The notes under the pieces were generated by a model. It was not told where the DNA came from and made no database searches. It saw only the letters and a list, made by a program, of their open reading frames with translations. This document shows, piece by piece, positions 1 to 8,988 of a stretch of 64,000 bases of DNA. The stretch covers positions 930,001 to 994,000 of the forward strand of contig NZ_SGXC01000002.1 in the NCBI RefSeq assembly GCF_004216695.1. Reading direction: 5' to 3'. Every line of letters begins with the position of its first letter. Position 1 is the stretch's first letter. The DNA is from Pigmentiphaga kullae (GTDB lineage: Bacteria > Pseudomonadota > Gammaproteobacteria > Burkholderiales > Burkholderiaceae_B). The position numbers and the translations under genes are program-made.

Positions 1-61
1 AATCGCCGGCGCGGCGGCCGACAGGGCCGACGTTTCATACCTCTTTCAGACTTGCCGACCC

Positions 62-286
62 ATGCATTTTTCCTTCCTCGTCGCCATCGGCTGGCTTTAC
101 GTGACACTGCTGATGTCCCTGGCGCAGCCCACCGTGCTGGCGGGTATCGCGACCCTGCTGTTCTACGGACTGCTGCCGGTCGCGATCCTGCTCTACATCT
201 TCACCGCGCCCATGCGCAAGCGGCTGCGCCGCGCGCGCGAAGCGGCGCGCGACACCCCGGAAAACCCTGATCAAGAGAAACCCTGA
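62..286 (+). CDS. Small hypothetical membrane protein
   Basis: A 74-residue protein with two hydrophobic stretches, about residues 3-24 and 26-47, followed by a basic, charged tail (RKRLRRAREAAR). This looks like a two-helix inner-membrane protein with its tail in the cytoplasm. The gene runs toward pgeF on the opposite strand. I recognise no family and assign no function. The start is the first ATG after the window edge that gives the hydrophobic N-terminus. Base composition matches its neighbours. Confidence 0.6.
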   Translation: MHFSFLVAIGWLYVTLLMSLAQPTVLAGIATLLFYGLLPVAILLYIFTAPMRKRLRRAREAARDTPENPDQEKP

Positions 287-325
287 TGGAGCCGGCGATC
301 ATGCGTGGCCCCGAGCGCCTGGCGG

Positions 326-1081
326 TCAGGAAGCCAGCCAGGCCAGCGTCGCGAAGCGTCCGGTGACGCCTTCCTTCCGGTAGGAGTAGAAACGGTCGTT
401 GCCGGCCACCGTGCAGAGATTGCTGCGCACGACCGTGGCCACGCCCGCGGCGCGCAGCCGCTGCTCGGCCAGCGCCGGCAGGTCGGCCCGCCACTTGGGC
501 GCGCCCGCCGCGTCGCGGCCGCCCGTCGGCACGAAGGCCTGCGCCGGCGGTTCAGCCATGCGCGCGAAGGCGGCCCGGACTTCGTCGCCCACCTCGAACG
601 CCGCCGGGCCGATGGCCGGCCCTATCCAGGCCCGCAGGTCCGTATCCGGCGCCACCGCCATCGCCGCGACCGCGTTTTCGAGCACGCCGGCCGCCAGCCC
701 GCGCCAGCCGGCATGGGCCACGGCCAGGACACCGGCGCCGGGAGCCGCGATCACGACCGGCAGGCAGTCCGCCGTCATGATGGCCAGCACCCTGCCCGGC
801 GTGCGCGTGACGGCGGCGTCGGCCGGCGCGGGATCCGTTTCGCGATCGGCATCGGCCACCCGCGTGCCGTGTACCTGCTCCAGCCACAACGGACCGGACG
901 GCAGCAGCGCGCGCAGGCGCGCGCGGTTCGCGGCCACGGCCTCGGGCGCATCGCCCACGTGGGCGCCCAGGTTGAACGAGGCGTACGGCCCCGTGCTGAC
1001 GCCGCCGGTACGGGTGGTGGCGACGATGCGCAGCCCGGGCCAGTCCGGGCCCTCGTGCACGAACGGCTCGGCAGCATTCAT
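326..1081 (-). CDS. pgeF: Peptidoglycan editing factor PgeF (YfiH/laccase-domain family)
   Basis: A 251-residue protein of the DUF152/YfiH family, whose members remove misincorporated amino acids from peptidoglycan precursors and were earlier called polyphenol oxidases. The metal-ligand motifs are present in order: His71 in LEQVHG, Cys106 in TADCLPV and His123 in AHAGWRG. The length is normal for the family. Its ATG overlaps the stop codon of the upstream rluD gene (ATGA), so the two are probably translationally coupled; rluD-pgeF is a common arrangement in proteobacteria. The family call is firm. The exact reaction is taken from work on E. coli PgeF. Confidence 0.93.
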   Translation of the reverse strand: MNAAEPFVHEGPDWPGLRIVATTRTGGVSTGPYASFNLGAHVGDAPEAVAANRARLRALLPSGPLWLEQVHGTRVADADRETDPAPADAAVTRTPGRVLAIMTADCLPVVIAAPGAGVLAVAHAGWRGLAAGVLENAVAAMAVAPDTDLRAWIGPAIGPAAFEVGDEVRAAFARMAEPPAQAFVPTGGRDAAGAPKWRADLPALAEQRLRAAGVATVVRSNLCTVAGNDRFYSYRKEGVTGRFATLAWLAS

Positions 1082-2088
1082 TCCTCGTCCCCCTCGTCCA
1101 GGTAGTCGTCCGCCTCCTGCCCGTCATCGTCCCAGGCGATCACGCGCACGACGGCCTGCATGTCGTCCGGTACCGGCGCGCGGAACACGCGGGGCCCGCC
1201 CTGGACCGGATCGTCGAATTGCAGCCGGGCCGCGTGCAGCATCTGCCGCCCGGCGGGCTCCACCGCCTTGCCGCCGTACAGCGTATCGGCCAGCAGCGGA
1301 TGGCCGATGCTGGCCATGTGCACCCGTATCTGGTGGGTGCGGCCGGTTTCCAGGCGGCATTCGACCTCGGTCACCGGCATGCCGCCGTGCGCCCGGCCCT
1401 GGCGCAGGGGCTCGAAATGGGTGATGGCCGGCTTGGCGGCGATGGGCCGCTCCACGCTCATGCGCACCGGCACGCGCGGATCCCGCCCGATGGGCCGGTC
1501 GATGGTGCCGCCGCGCCGCACGTGGCCCGACACCAGCGCCAGATAGCGCCGTCCCACGGTGCGGGCCTGCAACTGCCGCACCAGCGAGGTCTGCGCCGTA
1601 ATGGTGCGCGCCACCACCATCAACCCCGAGGTATCCTTGTCCAGCCGGTGTACGATGCCGGCACGCGGTACCTGGGCCAGCTCGGGGTAGCGGTGCAAGA
1701 GGCCGTTGAGCAGCGTCCCGTGCCAGTTGCCCGCCCCCGGATGCACCACCAGGCCGACCGGCTTGTCGACCACGATCCAGTCGGCGCTGTCGGCCACGAC
1801 CGGAAAATCGATGGCTTCCGGCGTGAAGGCCAGCGACTCGGGCGCCGCTTCCTCCCACACCGTTAGCTGGTCGCCCGGCCCGACCACCTGCCGCACCGAC
1901 GCCTCCTTGCCGTTGACCAGCACCCCGCCGCGCTCGATCCAGCCCTGCAGGCGGCTGCGGGAATGCTCGGGCAGCAGTTGCGCCAGGACCTTGTCCAGGC
2001 GGCCGGCCGGGGTGCCGGGAGGCAGGTCCAGCAGGCGCGGTTCGGCTTCCTGGGTTTCGATATCTTGGGACGGCAGCGAAGATGACAT
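1078..2088 (-). CDS. rluD: 23S rRNA pseudouridine synthase RluD
   Basis: A 336-residue RluA-family pseudouridine synthase, expected to modify helix 69 of 23S rRNA. An S4-like RNA-binding domain lies at about residues 27-90. The catalytic motif HRLDKDTSG has its Asp at residue 150, and RTHQIRVHM appears further on, as in the family. The C-terminus is unusually acidic. The gene is divergent from bamD, as in many beta- and gammaproteobacteria (the comL/rluD pair), which supports RluD over RluA or RluC. The start is the ATG nearest the intergenic gap. Confidence 0.93.
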   Translation of the reverse strand: MSSSLPSQDIETQEAEPRLLDLPPGTPAGRLDKVLAQLLPEHSRSRLQGWIERGGVLVNGKEASVRQVVGPGDQLTVWEEAAPESLAFTPEAIDFPVVADSADWIVVDKPVGLVVHPGAGNWHGTLLNGLLHRYPELAQVPRAGIVHRLDKDTSGLMVVARTITAQTSLVRQLQARTVGRRYLALVSGHVRRGGTIDRPIGRDPRVPVRMSVERPIAAKPAITHFEPLRQGRAHGGMPVTEVECRLETGRTHQIRVHMASIGHPLLADTLYGGKAVEPAGRQMLHAARLQFDDPVQGGPRVFRAPVPDDMQAVVRVIAWDDDGQEADDYLDEGDEE

Positions 2089-2119
2089 GTTTCTGGAGGG
2101 CGTGGCCGCGAAGCCCGAA

Positions 2120-2125
2120 TATAAT
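2120..2125 (+). promoter_or_regulatory. Candidate -10 element for bamD
   Basis: A perfect TATAAT lies in the rluD-bamD divergent gap, 31 nt before the proposed bamD ATG. I cannot find a convincing -35 at 16-18 nt, so this is only a candidate. Confidence 0.4.
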
Positions 2126-2156
2126 CACGGATAGTCTATTGGTGAGGGACACCACC

Positions 2157-3026
2157 ATGCAGTTGAATTCCCTGGCAATGCAAGCGGCCTGCGGGCATGT
2201 GGCCCCGGTCCGGCGGCAAGGCCTCGTCACGCGGCTGGGCCTGGCCCTGGCCTGCCTGCTGGCCTTTTTCGTCCTGGCGGGCTGCGCCAATACCGGCAAG
2301 GAACCCGACCCCACGGTGGGCTGGACTGCCGAAAGATTGTACAAGGAGGCCAAGGACGAGATGGACACCGGCAACTGGACCCAGGCGGCCAAGTTGCTGG
2401 AAAAGCTGGAATCGCGCTACCCGTTCGGCGTCTTTGCCCAGCAGGCGCAGATCGACATCGCCTACGTCTACTGGAAGGACGGCTCGAACGCCCAGGCGCT
2501 GGCCGCGATCGACCGTTTCGAGCGCCTGCACCCGAACCACCCCAGCCTGGACTACATGCTCTACCTGAAGGGGCTGATCAACTTCTACCAGGACAGCGCC
2601 TTCCTGGCCAGCCTGACGCGGCAGGACCCCAGCGAGCGCGACCCCAAGGGCGCGCGCGAGTCGTTCGACGCCTTCAAATCCCTGGTCGCCCGCTTCCCCG
2701 ACAGCAAGTACGCGCCCGACGCCCGCCTGCGGCTGAACTACCTCGTCAACTCCATCGCGATGAACGAGGTCCACGTCGCCCGCCTGTACCTGGATCGCGG
2801 CGCCTATGTGGCCGCGGTCAACCGCGCGCAGACCGCCGTGCGCGACTTCCAGGGTGCCCCGGCGGTCGAGGAAGCGCTCTACATCATGGTGCTGGCCTAC
2901 GACAAGATGGGCATGACCGACCTGCGCGACGACGCCTCGCGCGTGCTGAGCATGAACTATCCCGACAGCACCTTCGTCAAGAGCGGCTTCCAGAAGGAAA
3001 GCGGCCCGTGGTGGAAGATCTGGTAA
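2157..3026 (+). CDS. bamD: Outer membrane protein assembly factor BamD (lipoprotein)
   Basis: A 289-residue lipoprotein of the ComL/BamD family, the essential partner of BamA in the BAM complex that inserts beta-barrel proteins in the outer membrane. The signal peptide ends in the lipobox VLAGC with the lipidated Cys at residue 43. Tetratricopeptide-like helices follow, including the characteristic stretch around FGVFAQQAQIDIAYVYWKDG and LDYMLYLKGL. I chose the ATG at 2157. The ATG at 2178 would give a more standard signal length (Cys36) and remains possible. The open frame extends further upstream, but that part lies across the promoter region and rluD and looks non-coding. Confidence 0.95.
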   Translation: MQLNSLAMQAACGHVAPVRRQGLVTRLGLALACLLAFFVLAGCANTGKEPDPTVGWTAERLYKEAKDEMDTGNWTQAAKLLEKLESRYPFGVFAQQAQIDIAYVYWKDGSNAQALAAIDRFERLHPNHPSLDYMLYLKGLINFYQDSAFLASLTRQDPSERDPKGARESFDAFKSLVARFPDSKYAPDARLRLNYLVNSIAMNEVHVARLYLDRGAYVAAVNRAQTAVRDFQGAPAVEEALYIMVLAYDKMGMTDLRDDASRVLSMNYPDSTFVKSGFQKESGPWWKIW

Positions 3027-3039
3027 GGGCGCCGCGCCC

Positions 3040-3675
3040 GTGACCAGCGCCCTGCTGATCGACGATCACGCCATGTTCCGGGAGGGGCTGGCGCTTGCCC
3101 TGCGGCAAGCGGCCGGCCCCTCGCTGCATCTGCGCACCGCCGCCGGCGGCGCCGAGGCCCTGGCCCTGCTCAAGGACGCCACGGCCGACATCGCGCTGAT
3201 GGATTACTACCTGCCCGACCTGGGCGGCGCGGCGCTGGTGCGCCAGTTGCGGCGAGCGGGGGCCGGCTTGCGGATCATGGTGCTGTCCGCCTCTGAAGAC
3301 CAGGAAGACGCCGAAGCGGCCCTGGCCGCGGGCGCCCACGGCTTCCTGCACAAGTCGGCCGACGTCGGGCAATTGCTGGACGCCATGCGGCGGGTGCTGG
3401 CAGGGGAACTCGTGCGGCCCCCGGACAGCCCCCTTCCCGCCTCGCTGGCGGTCCTGTCCGAACAGCCCCCGGGCCGCCTGACGCCGCGCCAGACCGAGGT
3501 GCTTTGCCTGCTGTGCGAGGGCCTGCGCAACGGCGAGATCGCCGAGCGCCTGGCCACCACCGAGAAAACCGTCAAGGCTCACATCTCGGCCATCTTCGCC
3601 GCACTGGGCGTGGTCAACCGCACCCAGGCGGTACTGGCCGCGCGCCGCGCCGGCCTGTTCGGCAAACCCAGGTAG
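3040..3675 (+). CDS. LuxR/NarL-family response regulator
   Basis: A 211-residue two-component regulator. The receiver domain has the acidic pair Asp8-Asp9, the phospho-acceptor Asp55 (LMDYYLPD) and Lys105 (LHKSAD). A LuxR-type helix-turn-helix fills the C-terminus (LTPRQTEVLCLL...NGEIAERLATTEKTVKAHISAIFAALG). The start is a GTG 13 nt after the bamD stop. The gene converges on the hybrid histidine kinase next door with a gap of only a few bases, so the two probably form a signalling pair. Target genes are unknown. The nearby lipoprotein array is an obvious candidate, but this is inference. Confidence 0.9.
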   Translation: MTSALLIDDHAMFREGLALALRQAAGPSLHLRTAAGGAEALALLKDATADIALMDYYLPDLGGAALVRQLRRAGAGLRIMVLSASEDQEDAEAALAAGAHGFLHKSADVGQLLDAMRRVLAGELVRPPDSPLPASLAVLSEQPPGRLTPRQTEVLCLLCEGLRNGEIAERLATTEKTVKAHISAIFAALGVVNRTQAVLAARRAGLFGKPR

Positions 3676-3682
3676 GCCGAGG

Positions 3683-5428
3683 CTAACCCAGCATTCTTGC
3701 CAGGGCCTCCCGCAGCTCGGCGGGCTCGACCGGCTTGTGCATCAGCGGCCAGGTGCGCGCGGCCGCCTCCGCCAGGCGCTGGGGGTCGGTATCGCCGCTG
3801 ACCAGCATCGCCGGGATGCTCTCGTCGTTGTATTCCTCGTGCAGGGCGTCGATCACCTCGATTCCCGTCTCATGGTTGCGCAGCCGGTAGTCGCTGATGA
3901 TCAGGTCCGGCCGCTCGTTGCGCTGGGCCGCGGCCAGCAGGATCTCGCGGCCGCTGGCGCCGGCCACGACCCTGCAGCCCCAGGCCTCCAGCAGCAACTG
4001 CAAGCCGTGGCGGTTCTCGGTGTCGTCGTCGATCACGAACACCAGCCGCCCCCGCAGCGCGCCGGCGGCACGATGGGCCGGCGCCGCAGCCGGCTGGTCG
4101 ACGTGCCGCTCCGCCATCCGGGGCACGGTAATGGCAAAAACACTGCCCCGCCCCGGGCGCGAGCGCAGCCCGACGGTATGCCCGAGCAGCTTGGCCGTGC
4201 GCCGCACGATGGCCAGCCCCAGGCCCAGGCCCTTGCCCCGGTCGCGCTCGGGATTGTTCAACTGGTGGAACTCCCAGAATACCTTGTCCTGCTCGGATGC
4301 CGGGATGCCCGCCCCGGTGTCCCAGACCTCGATGCGCCAGGCTCCCCGCCGGGGGCGGCACGCCAGCAGCACCCCGCCGCGCGGGGTGTTGCGTATGGCG
4401 TTGTCGACCAGGTTGCGCAGGATCCGGTCCAGCAGCGCCGGATCGGTATAGACCACCGCCCGCGTGGGCCGCACGCGCAGGACCAGCGACTTGGCATCGG
4501 CCTGGGGCGTGAATTCCAGCAGCAACTGGTCGAACAGCGCGGCCAGCGCGAAAGTCCGCCGGTTCACGCGCACCACGCCGGCGTCCAGGCGCGAGATGTT
4601 CAGCAGCGCCTCGAACAGCGTCCCCAGCGCCGAGGCGGCCCGCCCCACGCTGTCGACCAGGCGCCGGCTTTCGTCTGGCAGCGGTTGTTCCTTCAGCACG
4701 CCGATGAACAGGCTGAGCGCATGGACCGGCTGGCGCAGGTCGTGGCTGGCCGCGGCCAGGAAGCGCGACTTGGCCAGGTCGCTGCGCTCGGCGGCATCCT
4801 TCTCGCGCTGCAGGCTCTCGACCAGGGAAAGGTTCTCGAAGCGCAGGCGCAGCGAGTCGATCTGCGTGCGCGACATGCGCTGCGCGAACACCAGCGTGAC
4901 GGCCAGGTACAGCGCCGCCGCCAGCGCCAGCACGGTATGCATGGTGCCCGGAATGGTCAGGATGGCGACGAAAGGCAGCGAGAAATACGGCAGTTCAAAG
5001 GCATACAGCAGCGGCAGGTCGATGCAATAGGCGTAGATCGCCCCCGTGCCCAGGGTCAGCAGCGCGACGATGAGGAACATCTGGTGCGGCAGGTCCACGT
5101 GCAGCATCCAGTAGGCGAACGGAATCCCCCACAGCAGCCCGGCCACCCCGGTCGTGGCGATGGCGGCCCGCCGCCAGCGGGCCAGGCCCGCCGCGCTGCC
5201 GGTCGCCCTGCGATATCGCGTGACGCCCCAGGCACGGACCAGCGTCCAGGCCGCCTGCGCCAGGAACCAGGCCAGCAGTTGCCCCGCGGGCACCGCATCG
5301 CGCAGCGCCGCCCACACCAACCCCACCGTCAATAGCGCGCCGCACAGCGAGAACGGCAGGTTGCGGCGAAGGATCGCCGCCTGTTCGGCCTGGATCTGCT
5401 CGGCAAGGGGAAGGCGGGAGGCGGACAT
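3683..5428 (-). CDS. Membrane hybrid sensor histidine kinase/response regulator
   Basis: A 581-residue protein. Residues 25-185 are hydrophobic, with about six predicted membrane helices and no large periplasmic domain. A HisKA domain follows, with phospho-accepting His229 in ASHDLRQPVHAL, then an HATPase with N-box (LRNLVDNAIRNTPRGG) and G1 box (DTGAGIP). The C-terminal receiver domain has the acidic triplet DDD, phospho-acceptor Asp513 (ISDYRL) and Lys565 (MHKPVEP). The start is the ATG that gives a sensible N-terminus; the frame is open further upstream, across the gap toward the first lipoprotein gene. The signal sensed is unknown. It is encoded tail to tail with the LuxR-type regulator and head to head with the lipoprotein array. 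Confidence 0.9.
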   Translation of the reverse strand: MSASRLPLAEQIQAEQAAILRRNLPFSLCGALLTVGLVWAALRDAVPAGQLLAWFLAQAAWTLVRAWGVTRYRRATGSAAGLARWRRAAIATTGVAGLLWGIPFAYWMLHVDLPHQMFLIVALLTLGTGAIYAYCIDLPLLYAFELPYFSLPFVAILTIPGTMHTVLALAAALYLAVTLVFAQRMSRTQIDSLRLRFENLSLVESLQREKDAAERSDLAKSRFLAAASHDLRQPVHALSLFIGVLKEQPLPDESRRLVDSVGRAASALGTLFEALLNISRLDAGVVRVNRRTFALAALFDQLLLEFTPQADAKSLVLRVRPTRAVVYTDPALLDRILRNLVDNAIRNTPRGGVLLACRPRRGAWRIEVWDTGAGIPASEQDKVFWEFHQLNNPERDRGKGLGLGLAIVRRTAKLLGHTVGLRSRPGRGSVFAITVPRMAERHVDQPAAAPAHRAAGALRGRLVFVIDDDTENRHGLQLLLEAWGCRVVAGASGREILLAAAQRNERPDLIISDYRLRNHETGIEVIDALHEEYNDESIPAMLVSGDTDPQRLAEAAARTWPLMHKPVEPAELREALARMLG

Positions 5429-5483
5429 CGGGCTCGGGATTCCGGAAATTGGCACAACGCTATCACGGACGGGGGCGCCCAGG

Positions 5484-5503
5484 CATTGGACCTTGGGCCA
5501 ATG
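5484..5503. promoter_or_regulatory. Inverted repeat in the kinase/lipoprotein divergent promoter region
   Basis: CATTGG and CCAATG form a perfect 6-bp inverted repeat with an 8-nt spacer. It lies about mid-way in the 133-nt gap between the kinase start and the first array gene. It could be a regulator site, but such short repeats also arise by chance. Confidence 0.25.
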
Positions 5504-5561
5504 TGCGCGGCATGGCATTCCGATACGCTGGCGGCCAATTCCCATCCGACAGGTACCGCCC

Positions 5562-7232
5562 ATGCTCCCTCGACTCCACGCCCGGCCGTTGCGCGTGCTG
5601 TCGCTGCTGTCCATCCTGGCCCTGGCTGCATGCGGCGGGGGGGAAGACGGCTCCGGCCCGGTGCCGCCACCTCCCGAGACCGTGCCGCAACTGGCCGTCG
5701 ATTGCAGCGGCCCCCATTGTGGCGCGGTCGATGCCCACCGCTACGCGGGCTCCGGGATCGGGGTCTGGCAGTACACCAACGACACCGACGACCGCGTGGA
5801 AGTGCCTGTCCGCATCGACGGCATACCGGGCAAGGACGTCCATCTTTCCTACGTGAACCAGTCGGATGCGCGGCAGAAGCTGCCGCCGCTGGAATTGTTC
5901 CTGCGCTCGCCCTACGCCGCCGCGGCCGCATCGGCCGCCCTGCTGCGCGCGGCGGGCCCCGCTCCGGATCCGGCGGAAAGCCGGCTGCCGCACGCGCCCT
6001 ACGACATGCGCGCCTTGCCCCGCCCCCGCATGAAAACCGCCTCCGGCCCGGCTCTGGCCAGCATGGCCGCCGCGGCGTCCCATCGGGTGGGCGACACGAA
6101 GCAATGGTGGGTAAATGATTTTTCGTACCGGGACGACGCCAAGGCGCTGCGTCCGACCACGCTGCGCCGCACTTTCCGCGTCGATGGCGCCGATCCCAGG
6201 ACCCTGAATATCTGGGTCGAGGACGCGGTCACGGACGCCGGCGTGCTGACCGACGAAGCGCTGGACCAACTGCAGGAACGGATCCGGACCACCTACGACC
6301 GGGTGACCAGGATCGCGGGGCCGATCTGGAACGCAACACCCTACGAAGACATCATCGGCGCCGGCGAGGACCTGAACGTGGTGATCGTCGAGCGGATGGA
6401 GGTCCTGGGCTACGTCAGTTTCTCCGACACCTACGTGCGTCACTACTATCCGGACCTTCCTTACATCCAGCAGTCCAACGAAGCCCTGGCGGTGTACATG
6501 CACGCCCGGACCATCTACGCCCCCGATGACGTCTATACCGACTTCATCCAGAATTTCTCGCACGAACTCACGCACCTCGTGTTCTGGTTCTATCGAGGCA
6601 TTCTCGGCGGCAACGAGTACAACTTCGACTCCTGGCTGAACGAAACAGTCGCCGAAGCGATGAAGGACCTGGTCTACCATCCCGACGACCCGGCGCCCTC
6701 CGACACCGCGGCGCGTTTCCGAAGCTGGATGATCTGGGGCCGGTACGGTAGTTTCAACTGCGATCTGCGCGACATGTATCCGATCCCCTCGCCGGACCGG
6801 GCCTGCTACGGCTACAACACGGTCAATTCGCTGGCGGCCTACCTGATGCGCCAGTACGGCGTCGATCTGTTCGTCTCGCTGTTGAACGATTACAGCTCGA
6901 CCGACACCTTCGAGATCCTCGACCACTCCCTCCGGCAGGTGGGGGGCGACGGTTTCAAGGCCATGCTGCGCCGCTTCGGCAGCAGCGCGGCGCTGTTTCC
7001 CGCGGCCGCCTCGCCGGCCGGATTCGGCTATCCCGAGAGGCACGAACACGAGATCTCCCTCGTGCCGCTGGACGGCGCGTCGTATGCAGACATCACCGCA
7101 CTGCCGGCCAGCGTCCCGCTTTACCTGGAACCCTACGGCTTCTTCCCGTTCGTGCGGCCCCGCATCCAGGGCAGCTACAGCGAAACCCTGCTCGTTCCGC
7201 CGCGCTCCAGCCTGAGCATCGTCATCCGATAG
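5562..7232 (+). CDS. Putative M30-like zinc metalloprotease lipoprotein, array member 1
   Basis: A 556-residue predicted lipoprotein; the lipobox LAAC puts the lipidated Cys at residue 24, and +2 Gly favours the outer membrane. After a Pro-rich linker comes a module shared by all five array members: DCSGPHCGAVDAHRY then GVWQYTN. A gluzincin-like site follows: HELTH at 334-338 and a candidate third ligand Glu361 in SWLNE. A second conserved Cys pair surrounds FNCDL...CYGYN, and the chain ends SSLSIVIR. The M30 (hyicolysin-like) assignment is inferred from motif and spacing. A secreted or surface protease is likely; the substrate is unknown. The start is chosen by the signal peptide. The next gene begins 12 nt downstream. 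Confidence 0.8.
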   Translation: MLPRLHARPLRVLSLLSILALAACGGGEDGSGPVPPPPETVPQLAVDCSGPHCGAVDAHRYAGSGIGVWQYTNDTDDRVEVPVRIDGIPGKDVHLSYVNQSDARQKLPPLELFLRSPYAAAAASAALLRAAGPAPDPAESRLPHAPYDMRALPRPRMKTASGPALASMAAAASHRVGDTKQWWVNDFSYRDDAKALRPTTLRRTFRVDGADPRTLNIWVEDAVTDAGVLTDEALDQLQERIRTTYDRVTRIAGPIWNATPYEDIIGAGEDLNVVIVERMEVLGYVSFSDTYVRHYYPDLPYIQQSNEALAVYMHARTIYAPDDVYTDFIQNFSHELTHLVFWFYRGILGGNEYNFDSWLNETVAEAMKDLVYHPDDPAPSDTAARFRSWMIWGRYGSFNCDLRDMYPIPSPDRACYGYNTVNSLAAYLMRQYGVDLFVSLLNDYSSTDTFEILDHSLRQVGGDGFKAMLRRFGSSAALFPAAASPAGFGYPERHEHEISLVPLDGASYADITALPASVPLYLEPYGFFPFVRPRIQGSYSETLLVPPRSSLSIVIR

Positions 7233-7244
7233 CAAGGATCCGCC

Positions 7245-8951
7245 ATGACAAGCACCTCTGCACGAACATGCGTCCCGATCAGGTCCCTGGCCATCCATGG
7301 CGTGTGGCTGCTCCTGGCCGCCTGTGGCGGGGACGGCGACCAAGCCCTGCCGGCCCCGCCCGTCGTGCCTCCCGCGGCCAGCCTGGCGGTGGACTGCGCG
7401 GGCCCTCATTGCGGCGCGATCGCCCCCGACCGCTACGACGGCCAAGGCATCGGCCTGTGGCAATACACGAACGACACGGACGAACGAGTGGCGCTGCCCA
7501 TACGGATAGCCGGCATCCCCGGCAAGGATGTCCAGTTGATCTACGCCAGCCATTCCGATACACCACAAAAACTGCCTGCGCTGGAACTCTTTGTCCGCTC
7601 GCCCTATCCGGGCGCAGCGCTGGCGTCCACCCTGAACGGCCTTTCCCTGCGCGCAGGTCAGCCTTCCACATTCCCCACGATCCGCCATGGCCGCATTCCG
7701 GAGGCCATGTGGCGCAAATTTCGGGCGCAGCGGCAAATCTCGCCGCAGTTGCGGGCCGCGCCCGATGTCCGCGTCCCGCCCCAGGTGGGCGATCGGCGGA
7801 ACTGGTGGATAGACTCATCCGTCGACGAACCAGACTCCATCCGGTCGCGCCCCGCCACGTTGCGCAAGCAGGTCATGGCCTCGGGTATCGATCCTCGCCG
7901 GGTGAACTTCTGGGTCGCCGACCCCACGGAGGGTCCGGACCTCATCACCGATGGCATGCTGGACCAACTGGCCCAACGCGTCCTGGCAGGGGACGATTCA
8001 TCCTATGCCCGCCTGGTGGCGCTTGCCGGGCCGCTCTGGGGGCCCAGCCCATACGAAAACGTTATCCCGCCCGACCAGGACCTTCACATCGTCATTGCCG
8101 ATGGATTGGCCAGCGGCGGCTACGTCGACCTGCTCAACGTGCTGAGGCGAGACATGCCCACCGGCATCCCGGAGATCGACGAATGGCTGCGCTTCAGCAA
8201 CGAGGCCATCGCCGCCGTCCTCCATGCCGCCTCGGTGTACGACCCGCTCGGTCCTGTCGGCTACGGGCCTTCGACGCTGATGCATGAACTGACCCACGCG
8301 GCCACCGCCTATGGACGCGACTTCAGCCGCACGATCTCCTACGCCAACGACACGTGGCTGGAGGAAATGGTCGCCACCATGATGCAGGACGTGCAGTTCC
8401 GGGAAGACCTCGATTCCAAGCACTCGATACGGGACGACAGGCTCGCGAGCTGGCTCCGGTTGGTCAAATGGGGTTCGCTGAACTGCGACCTGCGCTCGGT
8501 CTCGGCCTCGGACTTTACCCAGGCCTGCTACGGCTACGACCGGGTGGGCAGCTTCGGCGCCTTCCTGCTGCGCCAGTTCGGCGTGGCATTCTTCCACGGA
8601 CTGCTGCAGAACACGAGTTCGCGGGACTCGTTCGAGGTCCTGGATGATGCCATCCGGCAGGCGGGCGGCGCCGGGTTCGCCCAGGCCTGGCAGCGGTTCT
8701 CGACGATTGCGGCCCTGCTGCCGGCCACGAATGTACCGACAGGCTTCGGCATGCCGGCGCGCAAGGAGAACGGCTACGCGCTGGTCCCCATGGACGGCGC
8801 ACGCTATGCCGTCAGCGAACTCCCCACGGCCACGCCCATGCAGCTCGCCCCCTACGGCATCTTTCCTTTCGTGCGCCCGGGCATCCAGGGCACCTACCGG
8901 GAAACCGTGACCGTACCTCCCCACACCAGCCTGTCGGTGGTCATCCGATAG
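7245..8951 (+). CDS. Putative M30-like zinc metalloprotease lipoprotein, array member 2
   Basis: A 568-residue paralogue of member 1. The lipobox LAAC gives Cys27. The N-terminal module is DCAGPHCGAIAPDRY plus GLWQYTN. The zinc site is intact: HELTH at 347-351 and Glu374 in TWLEE. The mid-protein pair LNCDL...ACYGYD and the C-terminal FPFVRPGIQGTYRET...TSLSVVIR are conserved. The stretch between the N-terminal module and the catalytic region is poorly conserved among paralogues. A ribosome binding site (AGGA) precedes the ATG. The spacing fits one transcript with its neighbours. Confidence 0.8.
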   Translation: MTSTSARTCVPIRSLAIHGVWLLLAACGGDGDQALPAPPVVPPAASLAVDCAGPHCGAIAPDRYDGQGIGLWQYTNDTDERVALPIRIAGIPGKDVQLIYASHSDTPQKLPALELFVRSPYPGAALASTLNGLSLRAGQPSTFPTIRHGRIPEAMWRKFRAQRQISPQLRAAPDVRVPPQVGDRRNWWIDSSVDEPDSIRSRPATLRKQVMASGIDPRRVNFWVADPTEGPDLITDGMLDQLAQRVLAGDDSSYARLVALAGPLWGPSPYENVIPPDQDLHIVIADGLASGGYVDLLNVLRRDMPTGIPEIDEWLRFSNEAIAAVLHAASVYDPLGPVGYGPSTLMHELTHAATAYGRDFSRTISYANDTWLEEMVATMMQDVQFREDLDSKHSIRDDRLASWLRLVKWGSLNCDLRSVSASDFTQACYGYDRVGSFGAFLLRQFGVAFFHGLLQNTSSRDSFEVLDDAIRQAGGAGFAQAWQRFSTIAALLPATNVPTGFGMPARKENGYALVPMDGARYAVSELPTATPMQLAPYGIFPFVRPGIQGTYRETVTVPPHTSLSVVIR

Positions 8952-8988
8952 GCCCGGACATCACCGGCAATCGTCTCAAGGAAAAGCC

